A stretch of DNA of 16,062 nt, taken from NCBI GenBank assembly GCA_015232735.1, contig JADFZC010000021.1, positions 1 to 16,062 on the forward strand. The letters run 5' to 3'. The translations under genes and the position numbers were made by a program. Source of the DNA: Oligoflexales bacterium. GTDB lineage: Bacteria > Bdellovibrionota > Oligoflexia > Oligoflexales > Oligoflexaceae. Below the pieces are notes generated by a model. That model did no database searches. It saw nothing but the letters and a program-made list of their open reading frames with translations, and had not been told where the DNA came from. Below, in pieces: positions 1-7,924 of this stretch; within the stretch, counting starts at the first letter, position 1; each line of letters begins with the position of its first letter.

Positions 1-152
1 ATTTTAGATGTTTCAAGATTAATATGGAAGAAAGGGCCTTAGGACCAAGTTACGAAACGGCATATAATAGGGCCAGATTTAAATAGTCGATAATTTTTAA
101 CCCTATAATATGTGGATCAGCGAGCGCTTACGAATTAACCTTATCAAGCTTT

Positions 153-1214
153 TCAATACCGATCTTTGGTAGCATCCACAATTTCCTTGATAATCGACCT
201 AAGACTATAACTGTAGGACCAACTTGGATAATCCTTCTGAAAAGCACTGACGTCACTAATCCACCATATATGATCACCAGACCTTGGTTGATCTACATAA
301 GTACACTTCACTTTCCTGTTTGTCAGTTCCTCGATGATATCGATAGCTTCAAGAATGGAACAATTACTATGCCGAGAACCGCCCATATTGTAACATTTTC
401 CAGGGAGGGGATTTTCATGATAATGCCAAAATGCTTTCACTAGATCCTGTGAGTGAATATTATCGCGAACTTGTTTTCCCTTATATCCAAAAATCGTGTA
501 GTTCTTTCCCGTAACTGCACACTTTATCAAATAGGCAAGAAACCCGTGAAGTTCAGCACCAGAGTGAGCAGGACCAGTCAAACAGCCTCCCCTAAAAGTT
601 GCTGTTTTCATTCCAAAATAACGTCCATATTCCTGCGTCATCACATCTGCAGCAACCTTGCTGGCACCAAAAATGCTGTGTTTTGAATTATCTATTGTCA
701 TAGACTCATCGATACCCAGCTTAGAATACGGGTGCTTATCATAAATTTCATATCTTTTTTCTCTTTCAACAAGTGGTAGATAATTAGGCGTGTCGCCATA
801 TACCTTATTTGTAGAGGTGAAAATAAAAGTAGCCTCTGGAGAATATTTTCTAGTGTTTTCGAGCATAACTAGTGTGCCATTTGCATTGACACTGAAATCA
901 GTATAAGGCTCTTTTGCTGCCCAATCATGGCTTGGCTGAGCCGCAGCATGGACAACCAGTGAAATATGTCTACTATACTCCTTAAATACTTTTGCCATCA
1001 TGGAATCATCTCGAATATCGAGATCAAGATGAGTGAATCTATTTAATGTATTTTTCAAATTTTCAGTATTCCACTTTACAGAACCATCTTTTCCAAAGAA
1101 ATACTCACGCAAATTGTTATCTATGCCAACAACATCGAAACCTTTCTCATGAAGAAACTTAACGGTTTCACTACCAATAAGCCCTGACGAACCTGTTACA
1201 AGTGCTACAGACAA
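153..1214 (-). CDS. NAD-dependent epimerase/dehydratase, CDP-paratose/tyvelose 2-epimerase-like
   Basis: Extended short-chain dehydrogenase/reductase of 353 residues that probably converts a nucleotide-linked sugar in the cytoplasm. Residues 7-16 ([10 protein letters not shown]) form the N-terminal Rossmann glycine motif, with an acidic residue (D32) at the end of strand 2, consistent with NAD binding. STNKVYG (134-140) supplies the Ser/Thr of the active site. The usual YxxxK motif reads FGASK (182-186), so the catalytic tyrosine position is phenylalanine while the lysine is kept. The FRGGCLTGP and HSGAELHGF stretches resemble proteins annotated as CDP-paratose 2-epimerase. Substrate is not provable. 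The start is TTG at 1214, chosen because AAGGAG lies six bases upstream and no ATG is available there. It is read divergently from the methyltransferase gene. Family call is firm, exact activity is not. Confidence 0.85.
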   Translation of the reverse strand: MSVALVTGSSGLIGSETVKFLHEKGFDVVGIDNNLREYFFGKDGSVKWNTENLKNTLNRFTHLDLDIRDDSMMAKVFKEYSRHISLVVHAAAQPSHDWAAKEPYTDFSVNANGTLVMLENTRKYSPEATFIFTSTNKVYGDTPNYLPLVEREKRYEIYDKHPYSKLGIDESMTIDNSKHSIFGASKVAADVMTQEYGRYFGMKTATFRGGCLTGPAHSGAELHGFLAYLIKCAVTGKNYTIFGYKGKQVRDNIHSQDLVKAFWHYHENPLPGKCYNMGGSRHSNCSILEAIDIIEELTNRKVKCTYVDQPRSGDHIWWISDVSAFQKDYPSWSYSYSLRSIIKEIVDATKDRY

Positions 1215-1220
1215 AGCCGT

Positions 1221-1226
1221 CTCCTT
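1221..1226 (-). promoter_or_regulatory. Ribosome binding site fixing a TTG start
   Basis: AAGGAG on the minus strand, six bases before the TTG at 1214-1212. It supports the TTG as the true start of the epimerase gene. Confidence 0.75.
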
Positions 1227-1545
1227 TCAATAACTAAGTTAACCTAATTTAGTATCCAAAAATCAGTATCAACAGCTCACATGGTTTTTGGAAAGCTAAA
1301 CAAAACATCTTTTGCATTACTAATCTAATCATACCTCTCTTTAAAGTCCAACCGAATGTTCTTTCCGCTTTACCAAAAGCTGAATGTATATAGCCATATC
1401 AACGTCTACTGAATCCACAACAGAATTTATATTCACCTGATTACTATCTGCAGTCTTTTACCTTTTTATTAACTAGTTTTTCAACATAATAAAAATTTCT
1501 CATTTCTGTACGCTGGAAATTTTTCGGATTCAACGAAATAGCTAT

Positions 1546-1574
1546 TTGACAACTAAAACACAATTAAATACTTT
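1546..1574 (+). promoter_or_regulatory. Candidate sigma-70-type promoter for methyltransferase gene
   Basis: A perfect TTGACA (1546-1551) is followed after 17 bases by TACTTT (1569-1574), which keeps the three most conserved -10 positions. It would start transcription about 50 bases upstream of the ATG at 1632. This is a consensus match only, in AT-rich DNA. Confidence 0.35.
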
Positions 1575-1622
1575 TCACCTTAGATATTTGAATCCGCAAC
1601 ATATAATAACAGCATTAAGACC

Positions 1623-1626
1623 GGAG
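1623..1626 (+). promoter_or_regulatory. Ribosome binding site deciding the methyltransferase start
   Basis: GGAG lies five bases before the ATG at 1632. It overlaps the in-frame GTG at 1626, so the GTG is unlikely to be the start. Confidence 0.65.
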
Positions 1627-1631
1627 TGTTA

Positions 1632-2432
1632 ATGAACTCAAATCGTATCAATACATTAGATAATTACCTTAAAAAATTTAATAATGCTGATGAACTTGAC
1701 ATTAAATCACTTTGGCAGGAAATGGATCGAGTTTGGGAAGAACATGGCCTAAACAATCGAACTAACCTATCCAAACAAAATATTGAAGCATTTTACTCAC
1801 ATCCCGTATGGATCCTAAATGGCATTTTTTCAGAAAAAGATCCAATCTCTAAATCACATCGGGTAGCCATTGCCAAGTACCTAAATCATCTTCCGACGAA
1901 AATATCGGTAGCAGATCTCGGTGGGGGATCTGGTGTTCTAGCGCAAACAATTATGCAAAATACCCAACAATTATCAAAACTCCATATCATAGAACCATGG
2001 GCTTTCGACTATTTCAAATCAAAATTTTCCACAAACCCTAAAATCGAATATCTGGATGACTTTTCTAAGGAAGGGTATGATGTTGTAATTGCTCAGGACG
2101 TGCTTGAACATGTGGAGGATCCAATAAATGCGGTGATTCGCTGTTTGAATGCAACTCATGTTGGGGGATATCTGATTTTTGCAAATAATTTCTCCCCCGT
2201 GATTAAATGCCATTTGCCGACAACCTTTTATTTGCGGCACACATTCTCATTTGTGCTTGCCTCAAAAGGTGTTCAATTTATTGAACGTATTCCTGGAGCA
2301 GAACATGCTCTGGTCTTTAAAAAATTGGCAGAGACAAACCCCAAACACCTCGATACGCGAAACCGGATAGCTAAGAATATTGGACCTCTGTTGAATTTCA
2401 TTGGCCAAATAAAAGCACTAACGAAGTTATAA
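1632..2432 (+). CDS. Class I SAM-dependent methyltransferase
   Basis: Soluble protein of 266 residues with a Rossmann-type methyltransferase core. VADLGGGSG (93-101) is SAM-binding motif I, the acidic residue after strand 2 is E121 in IIEPW, and AQDVLEHVEDP (154-164) is the post-motif II signature common in methyltransferases that act on sugars, lipids or other small molecules. The N-terminal 80 or so residues are helical-looking and could shape the acceptor site. In this setting O-methylation of a sugar or of a glycan end is likely, but the acceptor cannot be read from sequence. An in-frame GTG at 1626 would add two residues; ATG at 1632 is preferred because GGAG precedes it at the right distance. 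It precedes the radical SAM gene on the same strand, 390 bases away. Confidence 0.85.
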   Translation: MNSNRINTLDNYLKKFNNADELDIKSLWQEMDRVWEEHGLNNRTNLSKQNIEAFYSHPVWILNGIFSEKDPISKSHRVAIAKYLNHLPTKISVADLGGGSGVLAQTIMQNTQQLSKLHIIEPWAFDYFKSKFSTNPKIEYLDDFSKEGYDVVIAQDVLEHVEDPINAVIRCLNATHVGGYLIFANNFSPVIKCHLPTTFYLRHTFSFVLASKGVQFIERIPGAEHALVFKKLAETNPKHLDTRNRIAKNIGPLLNFIGQIKALTKL

Positions 2433-2822
2433 TGACTTTGGGAAGAAGAAACTTATCAAATAACTCAAAGTATTTTACAGTCCAAAACACCTTCATTTAT
2501 CGTTCGGCTACACACCGCCAGTTGATTAATTGATATAAATAGTGCTAGCGGCTCCATGGATGTTGTGTCCGTTATAGTGGAGAAGCTCACTTCTTTCTCA
2601 GCTAAAATAATATATGTCAGCTCTGAAGTACAAATTGACATCACATTACAAGTGGTGATAGGAAATATTTTATAATTTGATCAAAATTGCCAGGCATTAA
2701 GATATTGATTACAATGCGACCATAAAAAGATCATCTGTAGTTAAAGGAATGTGTTTCTTAAACAAGTCGGGCTTAATAAGGATGTAAAATATTGAAACTT
2801 TCAATAAGATGAGGAAAGGCTC
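2433..2822. other. Intergenic region before the radical SAM gene
   Basis: About 390 bases with no credible gene. It contains a TTGACA at 2635-2640 and a perfect TATAAT at 2671-2676. They are 30 bases apart, so they do not form one standard promoter, but each may belong to a promoter with a weaker partner. The length of the gap suggests the radical SAM gene has its own promoter. The 3' end holds GAGGAAAGG (2811-2819), the ribosome binding site of the next gene. Confidence 0.5.
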
Positions 2823-4379
2823 GTGACTAATCAGATAAAGTCTCACTTTACCAACGGACCGGTAGTGCTAGTATCAAAAGAGCTTGGATATACCTTCCCA
2901 CTCTCATATGCTTATTTAGCAGGTTACCTGAGATCCAAAGGTGAGAATGTTACTGTATTTTTTAAAAGCCCAGACAGGATGAAACTGGTAAAGGAATTAT
3001 TGGCTCTTAATCCAGTCCTTGTAGGGTTTGGAAGTCTCTATCCGGAACTTAAAGATACTGCCGAAATCATCTCTCTGTTAAATAAGGCTGACCGCAAATT
3101 CCCCATTGTCATTGGTGGGCAGATGGTTTCTCCTATCCCGGAATTTGCCTTAGAAATTACCGGGGCTGAAGTTGGTATTGTCGGTGAGGGAGAGATAACG
3201 CTTTACAAACTTGTAAAAGCCTTGCGTGCCGGTGTATCAATAAATGAGATCAGCGGAATCGTTTATAGAGATGAAGAAAAAATTATAAATACAGGACCTG
3301 GTGAGTTTATAAAAGATCTTGATACGTTGCCTCCCATACCTTACGATCTTTTTCCAACGGAAAAATGGCTTAAGGTTGGCCAATGGTATGCCCGAAACAT
3401 TCCAACTTCGCATTGGAAGCTTAATGATCGTGTCGTGTTTGCACATGGTGGGCGAGGGTGTCCATATACCTGTAATTTTTGCTATCACCATAGCAAGCCA
3501 AGGTATCGTTCCATTTCTGTCATATTAAAAGAGGCAGAGGAAGCGTTGGAACGTTTTGACGGAAATTTTTTATGTTTCTCTGATGACCTTGTTGTATCTT
3601 CACCGAAAAGGGCGCGAGATCTTTTAGATGGCTTAGGTAGGTTAAAGCGAAAGGTTGAATTTAGACTCCTTACAAGAATTGATATTTTGAAAAAAATGGA
3701 TGATAAACTGTTAAAGGATATGAAGACTGCCGGCTGTCGTCTTATTGGTATTGGACTGGAATCTGGATCTGATCGCATGCTGAATATTATCGGCAAGAAT
3801 TGTACTTCGGAAGACATTCGAACTACACTGGATAGATTAAAAAAAGTTGGCATAACACCGTTTGTCTCTCTGATGGTCGGTCAAGATACAGAGACCCTCG
3901 AAGATATAGAGCTTTCCAAGAAGCTCGTTAGAGACACTATGCGAAATAATCCCAAGTTACGTTATACCTTCACAATTACAACACCATTTCCCGGTTCGGC
4001 ACTCTACGATAAAATAATGGCGGAGGGTCATCTAAATAATCATAAAGAATTTTATGACAGATATTTCCATGACTGCCTCGCAGAGGGTGACTGGAGACAG
4101 ATTGTCAACCTATCCAAATTAACTGATAAAGAAGTCGTTGATAAACTGAGAGAAATTACAAATATCTATAATCAGGAACTGAAAAACGGGGCAAAATGGA
4201 GCTTACGCACGATTATATTATTGGCACGAATATGTAATAAGACTTTCAGGATTATCCATAGAATATCGATGCTGATAATACCCAGGCGTGGTGTTTTTAA
4301 GCCTTATTATCGCATGCTTGATTTTATACATGGATTTTTTCTTACTGGGATTGACTATTTTAAATTTCAATTAATGTAG
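2823..4379 (+). CDS. B12-binding-domain radical SAM protein
   Basis: Protein of 518 residues. An N-terminal cobalamin-binding-like Rossmann domain (about 12-140) includes LVGFGSLYPE, VIGGQMVSP and VGEGE (120-124), the pattern of BchE/HpnJ-like and other B12-radical SAM enzymes. The classical DxHxxG cobalamin-ligand motif is not apparent, which is common in this class. The radical SAM domain follows, with CxxxCxxC at C213, C217 and C220 for the 4Fe-4S cluster and GIGLESGSD (309-317) as a SAM-binding strand. The last 70 residues are basic and hydrophobic and may contact membrane or a lipid-linked substrate. Known relatives are often class B methylases of unactivated carbon or ring-forming enzymes; the substrate here is unknown. 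The start is GTG, with GAGGAAAGG ending three bases upstream of it and its GAGG eight bases away. Oxygen-sensitive chemistry is expected. Confidence 0.88.
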   Translation: MTNQIKSHFTNGPVVLVSKELGYTFPLSYAYLAGYLRSKGENVTVFFKSPDRMKLVKELLALNPVLVGFGSLYPELKDTAEIISLLNKADRKFPIVIGGQMVSPIPEFALEITGAEVGIVGEGEITLYKLVKALRAGVSINEISGIVYRDEEKIINTGPGEFIKDLDTLPPIPYDLFPTEKWLKVGQWYARNIPTSHWKLNDRVVFAHGGRGCPYTCNFCYHHSKPRYRSISVILKEAEEALERFDGNFLCFSDDLVVSSPKRARDLLDGLGRLKRKVEFRLLTRIDILKKMDDKLLKDMKTAGCRLIGIGLESGSDRMLNIIGKNCTSEDIRTTLDRLKKVGITPFVSLMVGQDTETLEDIELSKKLVRDTMRNNPKLRYTFTITTPFPGSALYDKIMAEGHLNNHKEFYDRYFHDCLAEGDWRQIVNLSKLTDKEVVDKLREITNIYNQELKNGAKWSLRTIILLARICNKTFRIIHRISMLIIPRRGVFKPYYRMLDFIHGFFLTGIDYFKFQLM

Positions 4380-4391
4380 CTCCTGTGTTAT

Positions 4392-4416
4392 CTATAGCTT
4401 TCCAGTAAAGCTATAG
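4392..4416. terminator. Perfect hairpin between convergent genes
   Basis: CTATAGCTTT (4392-4401) and AAAGCTATAG (4407-4416) form a perfect 10-bp stem with a five-base loop, 13 bases after the radical SAM stop codon. There is no strong T-run after it on either strand, so it is either a weak intrinsic terminator or a 3'-end-protecting stem-loop. Confidence 0.5.
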
Positions 4417-4583
4417 CATTATATCCTAGATCCAAAATCCTGACGAATTCTCTAATAATGCATTGGATTGATTTTTCCCACAAGATTTACATTAAGAATC
4501 CCGTTCTAGAATACTGTGACAGATCACAATAGTCAGCCAATCACCCCTTTTTAAAATCCCTTTCTTATCTTTTTTGAGGGCAA

Positions 4584-5627
4584 CTAAGAAATTTCATGGA
4601 AAAGACAGGGGGCATCATATGACAAGAGAGGTTGCCCCAGGATCTCATTAAGCCTCTTTTCCCAGTCATATGAAGATAATATGATCTCTTCAAGCTTGTT
4701 ATGATATGGAACCCATCCCAGCTTCTTTTTTATCTTTTCCGGATTTGCGACCACAAAAGAGGCATCACCCGATCTTCTGGAACCCATTTCAACCGGCAAT
4801 TTCCTTCCGAATACCCTTTCAGTCGTCCCGATCACATCCTTTACAGAATACCCTGTCCCATAACCACAGTTAAAAATATCCGAATCCCCATTTTCCATGA
4901 GATGTTCAAAGGCATCCAGATGAGCGAGCGCAAGGTCCTCAACATGTATGTAGTCCCTTATGCATGTACCATCGGGTGTGTCGTAATCATTTCCAAAAAC
5001 AACAATCCTACTTCTTTTGCCAAGCAATGTCTCACAAATAACCTTGATCAGATGCGTCGAGCTTTGAGAACGCTGTCCAAGGCGTCCCTTTGAATCAGCT
5101 CCGGCAACATTGAAATAGCGCATAATTACGAACTTCAAATCGCTTGCAGCTGAAAGATCCTGAAGTATCCACTCACTCATAAGCTTTGATCTTGCATATG
5201 GATTTATTGGATTTAAAGGGGAGTCTTCATGACAATTATGATTGAGACCCTGACCATACACTGCAGCTGTTGAAGAAAATATAAATCTATTAACACCATA
5301 CTTATTACACGTTTTTAATAAATTAATAGTATTCTTTGTATTGTTTTCATAATAGCCAATAGGATCAGCCACCGACTCCGGCACGACAATTGAGGCTGCC
5401 AGATGTATGACCGCATCAAATTTAATACTGGAAAATAGCTGATCCAGACTTGCCCGGTCAGCCAGATCCATCTCAACAAGCAGTTCATTACCCAGCAGTG
5501 AATCTCTGAAACCGGTTGAAAGATTATCCAGAACTATCACCTCATAGCCCCTCTCAGACAGCTTGTATACTATATGGCTGCCTATATAACCGCATCCGCC
5601 TGTGACCAGGACCTTTTGAGGAATCAA
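4584..5627 (-). CDS. galE: UDP-glucose 4-epimerase
   Basis: Cytoplasmic SDR enzyme of 347 residues that interconverts UDP-glucose and UDP-galactose, or the N-acetyl forms. TGGCGYIGSH (9-18) is the NAD-binding motif. SSTAAVYG (118-125) holds the catalytic Ser/Thr and NPYARSK (142-148) gives catalytic Y144 and K148. YFNVAGAD, DGTCIRDYIHVEDLA and FNCGYGTGYSV are classical GalE signatures. Length is close to the usual 330-340, with a slightly long C-terminal tail. It is the last gene of the minus-strand block, 17 bases after the GT2 stop. The start is TTG, supported by GGAG seven bases upstream. It would supply a galactose-type donor to the neighbouring glycosyltransferases. Which epimer it prefers is not determined. 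Confidence 0.93.
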   Translation of the reverse strand: MIPQKVLVTGGCGYIGSHIVYKLSERGYEVIVLDNLSTGFRDSLLGNELLVEMDLADRASLDQLFSSIKFDAVIHLAASIVVPESVADPIGYYENNTKNTINLLKTCNKYGVNRFIFSSTAAVYGQGLNHNCHEDSPLNPINPYARSKLMSEWILQDLSAASDLKFVIMRYFNVAGADSKGRLGQRSQSSTHLIKVICETLLGKRSRIVVFGNDYDTPDGTCIRDYIHVEDLALAHLDAFEHLMENGDSDIFNCGYGTGYSVKDVIGTTERVFGRKLPVEMGSRRSGDASFVVANPEKIKKKLGWVPYHNKLEEIILSSYDWEKRLNEILGQPLLSYDAPCLFHEIS

Positions 5628-5634
5628 TGTAAAA

Positions 5635-5638
5635 CTCC
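5635..5638 (-). promoter_or_regulatory. Ribosome binding site for the galE TTG start
   Basis: GGAG on the minus strand, seven bases before the TTG at 5627-5625. No ATG is available nearby. Confidence 0.65.
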
Positions 5639-5644
5639 GGACTT

Positions 5645-6589
5645 CTAAACTGCTTTATTGGACCTGCGCAGCACAAATCTTGGCAGCTTCTGTCTGAATT
5701 GAAGTCTGCTCAAGTATGTGCCAATAATTGCGAACCCTGATAAATTTATAGCTCCAAAAAACATTATCAAAAGAGCCAGACTGCTCCAACCTGCAACAGT
5801 CTCTTTCATAAAATACATAATAACAATATATATCGCATAAAACATACTTATTAATAAAAAAATAGTGGACATTATTATATATATGATAAATGGAAACTCT
5901 GAAAACTGTATCAGGCTATCAATGGCCAGCCGCAAATTCTGACCAAGTTTAAAGCGGGAAATCCTGCCTTCAACAACGCTTTGCTCATAAGTAACTGTCG
6001 TCTTTGATACAGGAAGCCACGCAGCAAAAACCCTCTGTGAAAGAACAACTGGAAAATAGGATTTTATTTCCCTCAAAAGTTGCCCATCCCACAACCTGAA
6101 ATCCGCGCTGCCTTGATTAATATCAACACCAACCAGCCACTTGACAAGAAGATAAAAAAAACGGCTTGGAATCCGTTTGTAAAATGGAAGTTTGCTGTTT
6201 GTTTTTCTGATAGAATTTACCAACAGGAATCCTTCATTCCATTTGCCAATGAAATCTTCAACAACATAAAACGGATGTTCCAAATCGGAATCCATGGTTA
6301 CAACAATATCGGCCTGATCGTCAGAGTGCATCAAACCAGCGGTAAGAGCTGCCTGATGGCCGAAATTACCGGCTAAAACAATCTGCCTTATAAATGCATT
6401 ATTGAAAGTGTAGGATTCCACAATATTCTGAGTATTATCGGAAGATCCATCATTGACAATCAATAATTCCGAATCGATTCCCTTCCCTGAAAGCCGCTTT
6501 CTGAAATCAAGAAATGCCTCTATGAATTTTGAAATATTTTCAGATTCGTTATACGCAGGGGTAATGACCTGTAATTTTTTAACTTCCAC
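5645..6589 (-). CDS. GtrB/DPM1-type family 2 glycosyltransferase with two C-terminal membrane helices
   Basis: Membrane-anchored enzyme of 314 residues, expected to transfer a sugar from a nucleotide donor to undecaprenyl phosphate on the cytoplasmic side. The GT-A domain has VITPAYNESENI (8-19), VNDGSSDNT (45-53) and the metal-binding DSD at D100-D102. RKTNSKLPFYKRIPSRFFY and a QGSADFRLWD stretch match the polyprenyl-phosphate glycosyltransferase group. Two hydrophobic segments follow (about 232-260 and 270-293) and then a basic tail, as in GtrB. The product, a polyprenyl-phosphate sugar, would suit the GT-C-like proteins nearby; that link is inference. The start is GTG with no clear Shine-Dalgarno, and an in-frame stop lies two codons upstream, so this is the longest possible form. 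Confidence 0.88.
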   Translation of the reverse strand: MEVKKLQVITPAYNESENISKFIEAFLDFRKRLSGKGIDSELLIVNDGSSDNTQNIVESYTFNNAFIRQIVLAGNFGHQAALTAGLMHSDDQADIVVTMDSDLEHPFYVVEDFIGKWNEGFLLVNSIRKTNSKLPFYKRIPSRFFYLLVKWLVGVDINQGSADFRLWDGQLLREIKSYFPVVLSQRVFAAWLPVSKTTVTYEQSVVEGRISRFKLGQNLRLAIDSLIQFSEFPFIIYIIMSTIFLLISMFYAIYIVIMYFMKETVAGWSSLALLIMFFGAINLSGFAIIGTYLSRLQFRQKLPRFVLRRSNKAV

Positions 6590-6640
6590 AGCATTCTATC
6601 TTTTAACAAATTATTAACTTTTCTTTTATTCCAATGACAC

Positions 6641-6667
6641 GTTATCAAAGCAAACCGTTCATGTCAA
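6641..6667 (-). promoter_or_regulatory. Possible promoter before the GtrB-like gene
   Basis: On the minus strand a perfect TTGACA (6667-6662) is followed after 15 bases by GATAAC (6646-6641), four of six matches to a -10. The spacing is short. It lies in the 145-base gap between the GT9 and GT2 genes, the widest gap in this block, and could allow separate transcription of the GT2 and galE genes. Confidence 0.25.
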
Positions 6668-6734
6668 TTGATAGGCAATACCTGCAATAATCCCTACCTG
6701 AGCAGCTGGCGGTAAATTGTCCTGCTCTATACTT

Positions 6735-7874
6735 CTATACTATAAACCCCATTATCTCTTCAATCGATACAGATTCAATTCCTCCCCCCAGTTTATCAGG
6801 GTGTACATAACAGACCTGTTTCCCTTTTGCACCGGTAACTGGCGAAATATGATTTGCAAAAATCACTATTGTTTTTACCCCTACAGCAGCACCTATATGG
6901 GAGGCCGCGCTATCCATTGCAACAAGTGTCCGCAGCTGGCTGATTAAGGCTATAACTTCCCTGATTGACCCGGAAAATATGGGGATATCAAGGGATAATT
7001 CATTCATCGTTTCCCTTAGTGATAGATATTCATGGGGTGCGCAAATCAGAAGCGCCTTCTTCCCCGAATTCAATATTTTCAAGATCAACTGTCTCAGCAT
7101 GGAAGGCGGCAGTTTTCTTGCTGCTTTACTTGCACCTGGATGTATACCTACAATTTGCGAGTCCGTTTCAAAAAAATTCCTTGAAAGAAAATCTTTTGTC
7201 TCTTTCAAGGCATCTGATTCAGGTTCAATCTCAGGGATCGGATATTTCTCTGAATCTGAATATCCCAGCTCATCCAATAGTTTTAATTTTTTTGTAATAT
7301 GATGAGAGTAAACAGAACATGGACTGGCAACGTCCGTAAAAAAATATTCACCCCCGGTATCAGCATAGCCAAACCGTCTCTTGCCACCAATAAGACTGAT
7401 TAAAAAAGCATTCCGCAAATCGCCTCTTGGTTCCAGAATCAAATCATAACGTACCTTATTAAGCCGCATTACCTTAATTAATAAAGAACAAATATTTTTT
7501 GCGGAGTAATCGTAGGTAGACCAAGGGATCTTAACTTCGATAATTTGATTTATACCCTTGATATTGCCAAGTATCTCTTTGGACCACTTATTTCCCATGA
7601 CATCTATTTTCGCACCTGGATAGTGGGCAATAAGACCTTTTATCAGAGGCACCGACATGATGCAATCACCGATAAGATGAGATTCCAGCAGCAATATCCT
7701 TTCAGGATGGATAGAATCCAGTTTCGGAAGTTTATTTAACCTCAACCAGACTGTCTTTGGGAAAAAAAACAGACGGAAAAAAAAATCAATAATTCTTCCT
7801 ATCCTTAGAAGCTTTTGATTATATAGCTGAAAGTCTGTCGTCAGTTCAGCATTATGCAAATCTTTACCCGCCAA
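6735..7874 (-). CDS. Family 9 glycosyltransferase (heptosyltransferase-like)
   Basis: Protein of 379 residues with a GT-B fold of the ADP-heptose:LPS heptosyltransferase family. ILLLESHLIGDCIMSVPLIKGL corresponds to the N-terminal family motif (60-81). VGIHPGAS (242-249) and DSAASHIGAA (321-330), followed by VGVKTIVIFA, form the donor-binding C-terminal half. Family members add heptose to lipid A core or sugars to other surface glycans, at the cytoplasmic membrane face. An N-terminal extension of some 55 residues contains an aromatic, hydrophobic patch (RIIDFFFRLFFFPK, 27-40) that may dock on membrane. The start is uncertain: the TTG used here follows an in-frame TAG directly and has only a weak ribosome binding site, and a second TTG at codon 6 follows GCGGG at a better distance. 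It sits 50 bases after the WecA-like gene. Confidence 0.88.
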   Translation of the reverse strand: MAGKDLHNAELTTDFQLYNQKLLRIGRIIDFFFRLFFFPKTVWLRLNKLPKLDSIHPERILLLESHLIGDCIMSVPLIKGLIAHYPGAKIDVMGNKWSKEILGNIKGINQIIEVKIPWSTYDYSAKNICSLLIKVMRLNKVRYDLILEPRGDLRNAFLISLIGGKRRFGYADTGGEYFFTDVASPCSVYSHHITKKLKLLDELGYSDSEKYPIPEIEPESDALKETKDFLSRNFFETDSQIVGIHPGASKAARKLPPSMLRQLILKILNSGKKALLICAPHEYLSLRETMNELSLDIPIFSGSIREVIALISQLRTLVAMDSAASHIGAAVGVKTIVIFANHISPVTGAKGKQVCYVHPDKLGGGIESVSIEEIMGFIV

Positions 7875-7924
7875 CTAGTAAATAATCTCTGGTGCGAGAT
7901 GCGCCACGGACTAATTATCAGATA

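Larger units (their letters stand above)
1215..1631. other. Divergent intergenic region between epimerase and methyltransferase genes
   Basis: About 420 AT-rich bases with no convincing open frame. It holds the ribosome binding sites of the two divergent genes and one candidate plus-strand promoter (1546-1574). No strong terminator or long repeat is visible. A minus-strand promoter for the epimerase gene must lie here or overlap it, but I see no clear consensus match. Confidence 0.6.

Noticed and set aside
1..152. Left-edge sequence tested for a partial gene downstream of the epimerase
   Set aside because: On the minus strand, the continuation of the epimerase transcript, stop codons interrupt it and the best short ATG frame ends after 14 codons; nothing supportable is seen.
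453..686. Plus-strand open frame inside the epimerase gene
   Set aside because: It is the antisense shadow of a well-conserved SDR coding region and has no family features.
3485..3853. Minus-strand open frame of 122 codons inside the radical SAM gene
   Set aside because: Lies opposite the radical SAM core, whose motifs clearly define the real frame.
6700..6727. GAGCAG/CTGCTC inverted repeat after the GT9 stop, enclosing a GGCGGTAA that recalls the ops element
   Set aside because: The stem is six bases with a 16-base loop and no T-run, and the ops-like sequence differs from the consensus and lies after a gene rather than in a leader.
6965..7302. Two overlapping plus-strand open frames inside the GT9 gene
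   Set aside because: Both are antisense to conserved GT9 motifs and lack protein-family features or supporting ribosome sites.
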